NCBI GenBank assembly: GCA_963663775.1
Contig: OY760624.1
Coordinates: forward strand, 496,001-560,000
Reading direction: 5' to 3'
Length of the DNA: 64,000 nucleotides
DNA from: G963663775 sp963663775
GTDB lineage: Bacteria; Bacillota; Clostridia; Oscillospirales; Butyricicoccaceae
How positions within the stretch are numbered: position 1 is the stretch's first letter; each line of letters starts with the position of its first letter. Below the pieces are notes generated by a model. The model did not search any database, was not told the DNA's origin, and saw nothing but the letters and a program-made list of their open reading frames with translations. Positions 1 through 8,445 of the stretch are shown here, in pieces. Made by a program: the position numbers and the translations under genes.

Positions 1-553
1 CCATATCACGGTTTTGGAATTCGCCCGATGATGGGTTGGAAGTCTTTACCAACACAAAAATGCTCTTTTCACGAGCACGGCATTCTTTCAAAAACGGCTC
101 AATGCCATCTGTCCCCAAATAAGCGTTGACTGTCGCACTGTCTGCACCATATGCCGACACTTCGGTGTCGCCCACACGTGTCTTGCCCAAATATGCCTCT
201 GCATAGGCGCTTGCTGTTGCACCGATGTCATTGCGCTTGACGTCTGCAATCACATACATTCCCTTTGCATGTGCATAATCGATGGTTTCCTTCAGTGCCA
301 TCGCACCATAGCTGCCCAGCAGCTCATAATATGCTGCCTGCGGCTTGACTGCCGGCACAATATCTGCCAATGCGTCCATCAGCCCGCAGTTAAACTCCAC
401 AACGCTTTCTGCCGCCGCACGCAAGGTTTCCCCATGCAGCATCAAATGGCGGCGGGTAATGCATTCCGGAATATATTCCAGACGTGCATCCAACCCTGCA
501 ACAGTCGGATTTGCTTTTTCCTGAATTTTTTTCACCAAAGTATGGATGGACAT
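1..553 (-). CDS. pyrF: Orotidine 5'-phosphate decarboxylase (3' end outside window)
   Basis: Decarboxylates OMP to UMP, the last step of de novo pyrimidine synthesis, in the cytosol. The visible N-terminal part reads MSIHTLVKKIQEKANPTVAG and later holds the family motif ADVKRNDIGATA, with the catalytic Asp-Lys-Asp set of the longer (type 2, about 300 aa) PyrF group. Two in-frame ATGs lie close together. I chose the one at 553 because the AAGGAG sits about 7 bases upstream of it, whereas for the ATG at 559 the spacing would be 1 base. The gene lies 64 bases downstream of pyrR on the same strand, so the two form a pyr operon. The C-terminus runs off the left edge. Confidence 0.93.
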   Translation of the reverse strand, partial: MSIHTLVKKIQEKANPTVAGLDARLEYIPECITRRHLMLHGETLRAAAESVVEFNCGLMDALADIVPAVKPQAAYYELLGSYGAMALKETIDYAHAKGMYVIADVKRNDIGATASAYAEAYLGKTRVGDTEVSAYGADSATVNAYLGTDGIEPFLKECRAREKSIFVLVKTSNPSSGEFQNRDM

Positions 554-617
554 AATCATGCTCCTTTCGGTAGGTTGCCGTACCTATTCCCATTGTATCC
601 TTACAAACTATTCTATT

Positions 618-1160
618 TTATGCTTCTGTCACACTGCTTAAGATGACCACGCCATCCTGCCCATCGACTTCCTGCACCATCACACGAACCCGCTCATTTT
701 GTGCCGTCGGCAAGTTTTTTCCGATATAATCCGGACGAATCGGCAGTTCTCGATGCCCACGGTCAATCAACACCGCCAGCTGAATGCGTCCCGCACGTCC
801 CAAGCTGGAAATCCCTTCGATTGCTGCGCGCACCGTGCGCCCTGTATACAGCACATCATCCACCAAAATCACCGTATGCCCTGCAATTTCAGGCACATCC
901 TGTGGATGGGGCGCATGACGATTGCCGGGCGGAATATCATCCCGCAGGGAGGAGATGTCGAGCGGCATCACAGGCGGGATTCTTCCCTCGACTTCGCCGA
1001 TTTTGGCGGCAATCCTTTGTGCCAAAAATTCGCCTCGTGTCCGAATGCCTGCCAGCACAATCATGCTGACATCATGATTTTTTTCAATGATTTCAAATGC
1101 GATGCGTGTCAAAGCACGCCGTACGGCATTTTCATCCATAATTTCTGCTTTTTGATGCAT
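618..1160 (-). CDS. pyrR: Bifunctional pyr operon attenuator / uracil phosphoribosyltransferase
   Basis: PyrR binds pyr mRNA leaders when UMP is plentiful and promotes termination; many members also convert uracil plus PRPP to UMP. The 180-aa protein has the usual family length and the PRPP-binding loop VILVDDVLYTGRT at about residues 97-109. The start at 1160 is preceded by GGAGGAACGAT. It is the first gene of a pyrR-pyrF operon with its own promoter, a terminator hairpin and a candidate PyrR-binding stem upstream, which fits autoregulation. Confidence 0.95.
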   Translation of the reverse strand: MHQKAEIMDENAVRRALTRIAFEIIEKNHDVSMIVLAGIRTRGEFLAQRIAAKIGEVEGRIPPVMPLDISSLRDDIPPGNRHAPHPQDVPEIAGHTVILVDDVLYTGRTVRAAIEGISSLGRAGRIQLAVLIDRGHRELPIRPDYIGKNLPTAQNERVRVMVQEVDGQDGVVILSSVTEA

Positions 1161-1189
1161 ATCGTTCCTCCTTCCCCGTTTTTTTGCAT

Positions 1190-1219
1190 AAAAAAACTTC
1201 CCGCACCCAAAGCGAGAAG
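1190..1219 (-). terminator. Leader (attenuator) terminator before pyrR
   Basis: An 8-bp stem (1197-1204 with 1212-1219) read on the minus strand is followed by a run of T. It sits between the pyr promoter and the pyrR ribosome site, so it can only work as an attenuator. It is expected to form when PyrR-UMP binds the leader RNA. Confidence 0.75.
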
Positions 1220-1309
1220 CCGCAAATCAAAAAATCCACATACACGCATCAAATAAAGATAGAACTACCCCTATCATGCTGCAGGATTTCTGCTGTTTGA
1301 CGTTTTCCA

Positions 1310-1342
1310 CCTTGGCGAACTCACAGGTTACACTTTTAAAGG
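1310..1342 (-). promoter_or_regulatory. pyrR leader: Candidate PyrR-binding stem-loop
   Basis: On the minus strand a CCTT/AAGG stem encloses CCTGTGAG, matching the CCNGNGAG core of PyrR anti-antiterminator loops. It lies about 20 bases after the -10 element and upstream of the terminator at 1190-1219. The match is short, so assignment rests partly on position. Confidence 0.5.
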
Positions 1343-1361
1343 CTGACAAAATATTTTATTT

Positions 1362-1390
1362 ATTATACCGTATTTTTATGCTCTTGTAAA
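1362..1390 (-). promoter_or_regulatory. Promoter of pyrR-pyrF
   Basis: Sigma-A type promoter on the minus strand: -35 TTTACA (1385-1390), 17-base spacer, -10 TATAAT (1362-1367). Confidence 0.8.
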
Positions 1391-1630
1391 TGCGAATCCA
1401 TCTAAAATACCATTCTTTTTTTCAGAAAGATTTATACATTTTGTGATTTTATCACAATTTCTCCAAAACTCACTGTGTAATTCCGGCGCATTTTTGGACA
1501 ACATAGAAGTATGCTGCTCCTTGTCATTTGCCCATTACAGAAACGTCCTGTTTCTGTGCGATGCCAAACCGCAGCATTGGATATAAAACTGTACACCAAT
1601 CCTTTGTTTTTTAGAAAGGCGGGAACCCAT

Positions 1631-1813
1631 ATGCGTGTAACCTCTTTACTCACAGGGCTTGCGGCAGGTGTCGCAGCCGGCGCAGTCGCATCCGCTATGG
1701 CAAATGGCGCCATGCACACCCCAGCGGTACGCCGTGCGGTCAAAAACTCCACTCGCCGTGCAGGACATCTTGCGCATGATGCCGCAAAAGGCATTTCGCA
1801 GATGATGGACTAA
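1631..1813 (+). CDS. Small hypothetical protein (60 aa)
   Basis: The product is not recognised. It has an Ala/Gly-rich hydrophobic N-terminal half (about residues 5-28, possibly membrane-associated) and a basic, His-containing C-terminal half with RRAVKNSTRRAGH. The start follows AAAGGCGGGA. The gene lies alone between the divergent pyr promoter and a strong terminator at 1822-1855. A sequence resembling TATAAA lies about 50 bases upstream, but I found no convincing -35. The compact ORF with its own ribosome site and terminator argues that it is real. The rest of the 470 bases between pyrR and this gene holds the pyr leader and nothing else I recognise. Confidence 0.55.
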   Translation: MRVTSLLTGLAAGVAAGAVASAMANGAMHTPAVRRAVKNSTRRAGHLAHDAAKGISQMMD

Positions 1814-1821
1814 TTTTCCAA

Positions 1822-1855
1822 AAGAGAGCCTCCCCAATCTCGGGGAGGCTCTCTT
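1822..1855. terminator. Bidirectional terminator
   Basis: A 14-bp perfect GC-rich stem (1822-1835 with 1842-1855) and a 6-base loop lie between the small protein and the convergent XRE regulator, with A/T runs on both sides. Confidence 0.85.
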
Positions 1856-1873
1856 AATTACAATTCAGGGTGC

Positions 1874-2596
1874 TTATGTGTGCTTGGACATTGCTGCTCC
1901 GCTGAGTTGGTCTAAACTGCTCAATTGGTCTGAAACCGTTTGCAGCAAGGTCAGCAGCGACTGTGCAATGCCCGGATACTCTTTCGAGATTTCCGGAAAC
2001 GCCAAATTCAAGGCAGATACCGCCTCTTTTTCCAATCCATGCCGCCCTTCTCCGGAAGCCGCTGCACGGATACGAAGCTCTGTCATATGCATTTTCGCAT
2101 CGCAAAGAAAGCTGAACTCTGACGCAGGAATGCGAAATGCCGCATCAACATTGTCCGCATTGGACATATATAAATAGCGAAAGGCTTTATAGATGGCAAG
2201 GGAAAGATAATCCGAAATTTCGGCGGTCAGCTGTCGGCTGCCGGTTTTTCCCGTCAGCTCAATGAGCAGCGCTGCCGAGTTGACAATCAACTTTTTGTGC
2301 AGCATCACCGATACACTGCCCCGCAGGACATTGTCCTTTTCGGTCGAAACATCCAAGATACGCTCCGCAGAGATGGCAGAACCATCCCGTGACATGGAGC
2401 GCCCCAGCAAATAATCGCAGGACACCCCATAGTAGTCTGCGGCACGCACCACAAAGCTGAGTCCGGGCTCTCGCAGTCCATTCTCATAATGGCTCAAAAG
2501 TGCTTGTGACACCTGCAAATCCCCGGCTGCGGTTCGCTGACTAATCTTTTTCTCTTTTCGAAGTAACGCAAGAGTGCGTGAAAAATCACTGGGCAT
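1874..2596 (-). CDS. XRE-family transcriptional regulator
   Basis: A helix-turn-helix of the Cro/CI type is seen at about residues 10-62 (KKISQRTAAGDLQVSQALLSHYENG, shown only in part elsewhere), including the typical recognition segment SQALLSHYENG. The remaining ~175 residues are helical and not assigned to a named domain, so the ligand is unknown. A TTG start at 2605 is in frame, but GGAG lies only 1 base from it; the ATG at 2596 has the normal 10-base spacing and was chosen. It is monocistronic, with its own promoter, and converges on the small protein gene. Confidence 0.8.
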   Translation of the reverse strand: MPSDFSRTLALLRKEKKISQRTAAGDLQVSQALLSHYENGLREPGLSFVVRAADYYGVSCDYLLGRSMSRDGSAISAERILDVSTEKDNVLRGSVSVMLHKKLIVNSAALLIELTGKTGSRQLTAEISDYLSLAIYKAFRYLYMSNADNVDAAFRIPASEFSFLCDAKMHMTELRIRAAASGEGRHGLEKEAVSALNLAFPEISKEYPGIAQSLLTLLQTVSDQLSSLDQLSGAAMSKHT

Positions 2597-2627
2597 ATTC
2601 GTCAAACTCCGTCATAAAAGTATTTAT

Positions 2628-2656
2628 ATTATATCCTAAATAATACTCTTTGTAAA
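2628..2656 (-). promoter_or_regulatory. Promoter of the XRE regulator
   Basis: Minus-strand -35 TTTACA (2651-2656), 17-base spacer, -10 TATAAT (2628-2633). Confidence 0.8.
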
Positions 2657-2717
2657 GCTTTGTTTCCGCTTTTTCCAGTCTTCCAGATATTTCATCTCAC
2701 ACACGCCTTTTTTGCCG

Positions 2718-2749
2718 CAAAAAAACCTCTTGCAAACGCTGCAAAAGGT
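2718..2749 (-). terminator. Terminator of the HPr-like gene
   Basis: A 10-bp stem (2725-2734 with 2740-2749) is followed on the minus strand by seven T residues, 20 bases after the HPr-like stop codon. Confidence 0.8.
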
Positions 2750-2767
2750 TTTTCAGATTGCGATAAA

Positions 2768-3004
2768 TTAGTCTTCGATTTCCAGATAATCTGCGAGTTC
2801 TTTAAACAAATGATGTGTATCAACATCATCTTCCACTACCAGCTGCAGCGGCTCGTTCAAACTGAGCAAAAACATGCCCAATAAGCTTTTTGCGTCAACC
2901 ATACCGCTCTTGCCGTGAATCCAAATATCGAAGCTGTATTTGGTAACGATTTGATTGATTTTCTGAATATCTTCTGTGTTTTTAACTTTGATTCCTCTTG
3001 TCAT
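2768..3004 (-). CDS. HPr-like domain protein lacking the active His
   Basis: The 78-aa protein aligns by eye with HPr: VDAKSLLGMFLL matches the HPr Ser46 region, so the regulatory Ser is kept. The segment that holds His15 in HPr (TGLHARPA) is EDIQKINQ here. It therefore cannot relay phosphate from enzyme I, but could be a target of HPr kinase, as Crh is in Bacillus. The ATG at 3004 was chosen because AGGAGG is 9 bases upstream; for the ATG at 3013 there is no spacing. It is a single-gene unit, divergent from the AraC regulator. A -10 TATAAT is at 3054-3059. The role in carbon control is inferred. Confidence 0.7.
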   Translation of the reverse strand: MTRGIKVKNTEDIQKINQIVTKYSFDIWIHGKSGMVDAKSLLGMFLLSLNEPLQLVVEDDVDTHHLFKELADYLEIED

Positions 3005-3193
3005 AGCTTGCATCCTCCTGAATATAGTTTGATGTCTGCGTTTGGATGATTCCATTATAGCAATAACTCTATAAAAATGGAAGCTTTTTTTGTGTCCTTT
3101 TCTTTTTTGCCTGCATAAAACGCTTTCACACCGCAGTTTGCATTGACTTGCCGCATTGCATTTGGTATGCTTGCAGAGAAGAGGTGACACACC

Positions 3194-4075
3194 ATGGTGC
3201 AATGCTTTACAAAACGAAATACCGCCCCGCAAATCCCTCTGCTGATGACGCCCCATCTGGCATATGTCAGCCGCACCGATGAGGAAAACAGTGCGCATCC
3301 GCGCGTGATGCACGCCCATTCGGATTTGCTGGAGATTGTATTGGTGACCAGCGGAAAGGGACGCTATTCGATTGGCGGCAGTCTGCACACCATCTGCGGC
3401 GGCGATTTGATGATATACAACAGCGGCGTCATCCACGATGAGCCGTCCGGTCCGGAGGACCGCACCCGCCGCTATTGCTGCGCCATTGCCAATTTACAGA
3501 TAGAGGGGCTGCCCGCCAATGCGCTGATTGCCCAAACAGAAAGTCCCGTCTGTCACTTGGACGAAGCGGCTCTGCATCGCATCACACAGCTGATGGACCT
3601 ATTATTTGAAACGCTGGTTGCGCAGGACGAGGGCACGTGTCACTATCTAATGCTTTCCCTGCTCCAAGCGTGTTGGGCAGCACTGCACCAAAAGCAGTTG
3701 CCCGAAGAGGATTTGTCACAAAATGTATTAGGACAGCGCATCAAAGAGTATATTGACCAAAATTACGCGCAGGATGTAAGCCTTGGCTCCATCGCAGAGC
3801 AATTGGGTATCAGTCCATATTATTTGGCGCATGTGTTCAAGGATATGACCGGCTATTCCCCCAGACAGTACATCCTACGGCGGCGCATTGGAGAAGCGCA
3901 GACCTTATTGATTTCTACGCACGATTCGGTCACGCAAATCGCCTCCCAAGTGGGCTATGACACCATCAGTCATTTTAATCAGCTATTTTCCAAGCACGTT
4001 GGTATGTCCCCGCGGGAATATCGCCGCAACTATATTCTGTCAGACGGCAAACCCAAAAAAATTCCGCCCAGCTGA
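3194..4075 (+). CDS. AraC-family transcriptional regulator
   Basis: The protein has 293 aa. An N-terminal cupin-like sensor (about residues 30-110, with HAHSDLLEIVLV) is followed by two helix-turn-helix motifs in the last 100 residues (SLGSIAEQLGISPYYLAHVF and VTQIASQVGYDTISHFNQLF), ending in the family signature GMSPREYRRNY. Start ATG follows AGAAGAGGTGACACACC. The next gene downstream on the same strand is a sugar/inositol-type dehydrogenase, so it probably regulates that gene in response to a sugar or polyol; this is inference from position. Confidence 0.88.
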   Translation: MVQCFTKRNTAPQIPLLMTPHLAYVSRTDEENSAHPRVMHAHSDLLEIVLVTSGKGRYSIGGSLHTICGGDLMIYNSGVIHDEPSGPEDRTRRYCCAIANLQIEGLPANALIAQTESPVCHLDEAALHRITQLMDLLFETLVAQDEGTCHYLMLSLLQACWAALHQKQLPEEDLSQNVLGQRIKEYIDQNYAQDVSLGSIAEQLGISPYYLAHVFKDMTGYSPRQYILRRRIGEAQTLLISTHDSVTQIASQVGYDTISHFNQLFSKHVGMSPREYRRNYILSDGKPKKIPPS

Positions 4076-4250
4076 TACCTATCGCAAGATACCGCAAGTT
4101 TCTTCCGCCGCCACACGCCTGCGCTTTGCATGCGAGCCAAAAATCCTTTTGCAAAAAGCAAGAAAGCTGTAGTTTTTCAGCGACAGATTTTATATACTAA
4201 GACCATAGAGGACAGGTTATCAAAACGGCATACGAAAAAGGAGTAGGCAG

Positions 4251-5273
4251 ATGAAAACAATTAAAATCGGTTCGGTAGGTCTTGGACGTTTGGGATATGA
4301 GCACGCTTGCAATCTGGCATTGCGTGTACCGGGTGCAGAACTCGCAGCCATTTGTGATGTCAACGCAGCACGGGTGAAAGAAGTTGCGGAAGAACTCAAC
4401 GTACCGCATCAGTATACGGATTTTGCAGAGATGTGCCAGAATCCGGAGCTTGACGCAATTGCCATCGTTTCTCCCTCTGCTCTGCACACCGAGCAAATTG
4501 CAATTGCGCTGCAGGCAGGCAAGCATGTCTTCTGTGACAAGCCGCTTGGCACTACCGTGGCACAGTGTCAGGAAGCCGAAAAGGTGGTCATGGCACACCC
4601 GAATCAGGTCTTTATGCTGGGCTTCATGCGCCGATTTGACCCCTCTTATGTCGATGCAAAGCGCAAGATTGACAACGGCGACATCGGCAAGGTTATCATG
4701 GTGCGCTCTTACACCCAAGACCCGATTTCCACCATCGAGGGCACATTAAAGTTTGCGCCGCATTCCGGCGGACAGTTCCTGGATATGTGCGTGCATGACA
4801 TCGACCTCATCCGTTGGTTTGCCGGCTCTGAGCCGAAAAATCTGTGGGGCATCGGCGGCGTATTTGAGTTTGAGCTGTATCGCGAACTCAACGATGGTGA
4901 TAACGTTGCCGTCATGCTGCAATGTGAAAACGAAGCGATGGGCTTCATGTTTGCAGGCCGTGCGGCGGCACATGGCTCTCATGTAGAAACCGAAATCATC
5001 GGCACCCGCGGCACGTTGCGCATTGCAGGCGTCCCGTCCAAAAACCTACTGGAAGTGATGAGCGAACACGGCGTTTGCCGTGAATGCTATCAGGATTTCT
5101 TGACCCGCTGGCACGATGCGTATGTCAACGAAATGGTGGAATTCATTTCCTGCATCCGTGAAAACCGCAAGCCGGAAGTCACCGTACAAGACGGCACTGC
5201 CGTTTCCAAAATTGCCTATCGCTGCAAGGAATCCTTTGAATGCGGCAAAATGCTGCCCCTGCGTGACCAGTAA
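4251..5273 (+). CDS. Gfo/Idh/MocA-family oxidoreductase, inositol 2-dehydrogenase-like
   Basis: NAD(P)-dependent oxidation of a sugar or cyclitol is the family activity. The N-terminal Rossmann fold shows GSVGLGRLGYEHA (about residues 7-19), the family motif appears as CDKPLG, and the catalytic-type segment CVHDIDLIRWF is present with its His and Asp. Length (340 aa) and sequence resemble IolG, but no other iol gene is nearby, so the substrate stays open. The start has AAAAAGGAG 8 bases upstream. It lies 175 bases after an AraC-type regulator and ends at a strong bidirectional terminator. Confidence 0.85.
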   Translation: MKTIKIGSVGLGRLGYEHACNLALRVPGAELAAICDVNAARVKEVAEELNVPHQYTDFAEMCQNPELDAIAIVSPSALHTEQIAIALQAGKHVFCDKPLGTTVAQCQEAEKVVMAHPNQVFMLGFMRRFDPSYVDAKRKIDNGDIGKVIMVRSYTQDPISTIEGTLKFAPHSGGQFLDMCVHDIDLIRWFAGSEPKNLWGIGGVFEFELYRELNDGDNVAVMLQCENEAMGFMFAGRAAAHGSHVETEIIGTRGTLRIAGVPSKNLLEVMSEHGVCRECYQDFLTRWHDAYVNEMVEFISCIRENRKPEVTVQDGTAVSKIAYRCKESFECGKMLPLRDQ

Positions 5274-5306
5274 GCCTTGTGCGCAATTCGTAAAAAGAGA
5301 TGAAAA

Positions 5307-5345
5307 AAACGCCCCGCTCTGCCACAATGCAGAGCGGGGCGTTTT
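5307..5345. terminator. Bidirectional terminator
   Basis: A GC-rich stem of about 16 bp flanked by A and T runs lies between the convergent dehydrogenase gene and the end of the purine operon. It should terminate both. Confidence 0.9.
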
Positions 5346-5351
5346 GCTACA

Positions 5352-5876
5352 TTAAATCTGCGGGAGCAGCCCTTGTTCGATTGCTGCACGCATGTCCATA
5401 ACCCCGTTGGAAATGGTTGCAAACGCATCAATGAAACGCTCTACGCTTGCCAGCATCAGGGACAAATTTTCTGCGAAAACCGTAACAATCGGCTCCAGTT
5501 CTCCTCTTGTATCCAGCACGGTGTTGTGCTTCAAATACAGCTGATGTGCGGGTGTAAAGTAGTTAAACGAACCCAATGCACAATAATCATTGCAATATTC
5601 GCAGGTTTTGCGCACTTCTTTTTCAAATTCCGGACGCAGTCCTGTAAACAATGTGGTATAAAACTGCAGCAGTGCCATGCCCTCTGTCGGCATTGGCATG
5701 TGAATGAAACAAATTTCAATCATAATATCCTGCATAATCTTGCCTGTGCGCGGGTGCTCTACACGCAACAGCATCGGATGTGTTTCATCTTGTGGCTTGA
5801 CCAACTCCGCACGGAAGTTGTTTTCTTTGAGCACATCGACCATGCACGCCAAAATCTGCGCCTGCTTTTCGTTCAC
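5352..5876 (-). CDS. Hypothetical protein, last gene of the purine operon
   Basis: The 174-aa protein is not firmly recognised. Its layout (HPMLLRVEHP, then a conserved-looking QFYTTLFTGL segment, then AENLSLMLASVERF helices) recalls YbjN/secretion-chaperone-like folds, which is a weak fold-level impression. It contains a cluster CEYCNDYC. The GTG at 5876 was chosen because AGGAGG sits 9 bases upstream. It begins 27 bases after purD on the same strand with no terminator between, so it is probably co-transcribed with the pur genes, although a link to purine synthesis is only positional. Confidence 0.65.
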   Translation of the reverse strand: MNEKQAQILACMVDVLKENNFRAELVKPQDETHPMLLRVEHPRTGKIMQDIMIEICFIHMPMPTEGMALLQFYTTLFTGLRPEFEKEVRKTCEYCNDYCALGSFNYFTPAHQLYLKHNTVLDTRGELEPIVTVFAENLSLMLASVERFIDAFATISNGVMDMRAAIEQGLLPQI

Positions 5877-5902
5877 GATAGATTTCCTCCTCTGTTTGAT
5901 GG

Positions 5903-7153
5903 TTACTTAATGCCAATATCGGTGCGGAAATGCGCCTGTGCAAAGCTGATTTTGTGCACATCTGCATATGCCTTCGCAATCGCTTCTTCCAAGGTTGCCG
6001 CACTTGCCGTCACACCCAGCACACGTCCGCCGTTTGTGACGATTTTGCCGTCTTTCGCAGCAGTGCCCGCATGGAACACGATAGAATCCGTCACTGCATC
6101 CAAACCGCTGATTTCCTTGCCCTTTTCATATGCCTTCGGATAGCCGCCGGATGCCATCACCACGCAGCACGCCGCATTGTCTGCCCACCGGATGTCCATT
6201 TCGTCCAGCTTGCCGTCAATCACCGCATTGAACACGTCATACAAATCGCTTTCCAAGCGGCACAGCACCGCCTGTGTTTCCGGGTCGCCAAAGCGTGCGT
6301 TGTATTCAATCACCTTAGGGCCCTTCGGTGTCAGCATCAAGCCAAAGTACAGCACGCCTTGAAACGGTCTGCCCTCTGCCGCCATGGCTGCCACTGTGGG
6401 CTTAAAAATGGTTTCCATGCAGGTTGCGGCAATCTCTTCCGTATAAAAGCGTGATGGAGAAAAAGCGCCCATGCCGCCGGTGTTCGGGCCTTCATCCTTG
6501 TCATACGCACGCTTGTGGTCCTGTGCAGACGGCATGGTTTTCAGCGTCTTGCCATCGACAAATGCCAACACCGAAACCTCAGGACCTGTCAAAAATTCCT
6601 CAATGACCACACGTGCACCTGCGCCGCCAAACGCACCGCCGTCAATCGCATCCTTGACCGCATCAATCGCTTCTTCTTCAGTCATTGCGACCGTAACGCC
6701 CTTGCCCAGTGCCAAACCGTCTGCCTTGATGACAATCGGTGCACCGTTTTCCTTGATATAGGCAATGGCATCTGCTGAATTTTCAAAAACGGCATATCCT
6801 GCGGTTGGAATCTGATATTTCTGCATCAAATCCTTCGCAAAGGACTTGGAGCCTTCAATCACTGCCGCATTTTTGCGCGGGCCAAATGCACGGAAGCCTG
6901 CAGCATCCAACGCATCCACCATACCCAGTGCCAACGGGTCATCCGGTGCCACCATAATCATATCCGGTCGATTCTGCTTACAGAATGCCACTACACCGTC
7001 AATGTCGGTTGCCGCAATGGCAACGCATTCTGCCACCTGTGCAATGCCGCCGTTGCCGGGTGCGCACCAAATATGGTCTACCTGCGGACTTTTCTGCAAT
7101 GTGTGACAAATTGCGTGCTCTCGCCCGCCGCCGCCAATCACCAAAACCTTCAT
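5903..7153 (-). CDS. purD: Phosphoribosylamine-glycine ligase (GAR synthetase)
   Basis: Joins phosphoribosylamine and glycine with ATP to form GAR. The ATP-grasp enzyme (416 aa, usual length) starts MKVLVIGGGGREHA and contains IVIKADGLALGKGV, FGDPETQAVL and the TGGMGAFSP segment. The in-frame upstream ATG at 7210 would add 19 residues with no homology; the ATG at 7153 has GAGAGGG about 7 bases upstream. It is the eighth gene of the purine operon. Confidence 0.96.
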   Translation of the reverse strand: MKVLVIGGGGREHAICHTLQKSPQVDHIWCAPGNGGIAQVAECVAIAATDIDGVVAFCKQNRPDMIMVAPDDPLALGMVDALDAAGFRAFGPRKNAAVIEGSKSFAKDLMQKYQIPTAGYAVFENSADAIAYIKENGAPIVIKADGLALGKGVTVAMTEEEAIDAVKDAIDGGAFGGAGARVVIEEFLTGPEVSVLAFVDGKTLKTMPSAQDHKRAYDKDEGPNTGGMGAFSPSRFYTEEIAATCMETIFKPTVAAMAAEGRPFQGVLYFGLMLTPKGPKVIEYNARFGDPETQAVLCRLESDLYDVFNAVIDGKLDEMDIRWADNAACCVVMASGGYPKAYEKGKEISGLDAVTDSIVFHAGTAAKDGKIVTNGGRVLGVTASAATLEEAIAKAYADVHKISFAQAHFRTDIGIK

Positions 7154-7258
7154 AAATACCCTCTCTGTCTTATCGTGAGTTTCCAAATCTTGCACAAACA
7201 GACCGACCAAAATTCCATGGGCGGTCTGCCGTGTATCATTTTTTATGGTAATACCGCA

Positions 7259-8428
7259 TCAGTGATGGAACAGACGAATGCCTGTGAATGCCATAGCGAT
7301 GTTGTATTTATTTGCGGTTGCAATCACATGGTCATCCCGAATCGAACCGCCTGGCTGCACGATATACTGCACACCAGACTTGCGTGCACGCTCAACATTG
7401 TCGCCAAACGGGAAGAATGCGTCCGAACCTACGGTGACACCGCTGTTCTTTGCAATCCATGCCTTGCGCTCTTCACGGGTCAGCACCTCCGGCTTAACCT
7501 TGAAAATGTTCTGCCATGTGCCCTCTGCCAAAACATCCTCATATTCATCCGAAACGTAAATATCAATCGCATTATCACGGTCTGGACGGCGGATATTGTC
7601 CACAAACTGCAGTCCCAACACCTTCGGATGCTGGCGCAGGAACCAGTTGTCTGCCTTTTCGCCTGCCAAACGGGTGCAGTGGATGCGAGACTGCTGTCCT
7701 GCACCAACGCCGATGGTCTGTCCGTCCTTGACATAGCAAACAGAGTTAGACTGCGTATATTTCAGCGTAATCAAAGAGAGCAGCATATCACGCTTCGCCG
7801 CCTCGGTCAGTTCCTTGTTGTCCGTGACCAGATTTTGCAGCATATCTTCCGTAATCGCCAAATCATTATATCCCTGCTCAAAGGTGATGCCGAAAATATC
7901 ACGGCGTTCGCCTGCTTTCGGCTCATAGGCAGGGTCAATCTGCACCACGTTATAGCCGCCCTTGCGCTTGGTCTTCAAAATCTCCAGTGCCTCGGCGGAA
8001 TACGACGGCGCAATGACACCATCCGACACCTCGCCCGCCAAATAGCGTGCGGTATCTGCATCGCATTCGTCCGATAGGGCTGCCCAGTCGCCGTAAGAGC
8101 ACAGACGGTCCGCACCACGTGCACGGATGTAGGCACTTGCAATCAGAGAATATTCCCCTTCTGCAAAGTACATTGCCTTTTCCAAATCGGTCAGCGGTGT
8201 ACCCAGTGCCGCACCGGCAGGAGAAACATGCTTGAAAGATGCCGCCGCCGGCAAACCGGTTGCCGCCTTCAGCGCGCGCACGAGCTGCCACGCATTGAAT
8301 GCGTCACAGAAATTGATGTAGCCAGGCTTCCCATTGAGCACGGCAATCGGCAATTCGCCCTGCTCCATATAAATGCGTGCCGGTTTTTGGTTTGGGTTAC
8401 AGCCGTATTTCAGTTCCAATTCCTTCAT
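7259..8428 (-). CDS. purV: Stand-alone AICAR formyltransferase
   Basis: Transfers a formyl group from 10-formyl-THF to AICAR, giving FAICAR. In most bacteria this domain is the C-terminal part of bifunctional PurH. Here 389 aa begin directly with MKELELKYGCNPNQKPARIY and lack the ~200-residue IMP cyclohydrolase domain. The PurH-type motifs AAASFKHVSPAGAA, LKYTQSNSVCY and GSDAFFPF are present. The ATG at 8428 has GGGAGG 11 bases upstream. The missing activity is supplied by the neighbouring purO, 17 bases upstream in the operon. The symbol follows the usage for the separate domain; some annotators write purH. Confidence 0.93.
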   Translation of the reverse strand: MKELELKYGCNPNQKPARIYMEQGELPIAVLNGKPGYINFCDAFNAWQLVRALKAATGLPAAASFKHVSPAGAALGTPLTDLEKAMYFAEGEYSLIASAYIRARGADRLCSYGDWAALSDECDADTARYLAGEVSDGVIAPSYSAEALEILKTKRKGGYNVVQIDPAYEPKAGERRDIFGITFEQGYNDLAITEDMLQNLVTDNKELTEAAKRDMLLSLITLKYTQSNSVCYVKDGQTIGVGAGQQSRIHCTRLAGEKADNWFLRQHPKVLGLQFVDNIRRPDRDNAIDIYVSDEYEDVLAEGTWQNIFKVKPEVLTREERKAWIAKNSGVTVGSDAFFPFGDNVERARKSGVQYIVQPGGSIRDDHVIATANKYNIAMAFTGIRLFHH

Positions 8429-8445
8429 CGTTTCCAAATCCTCCC

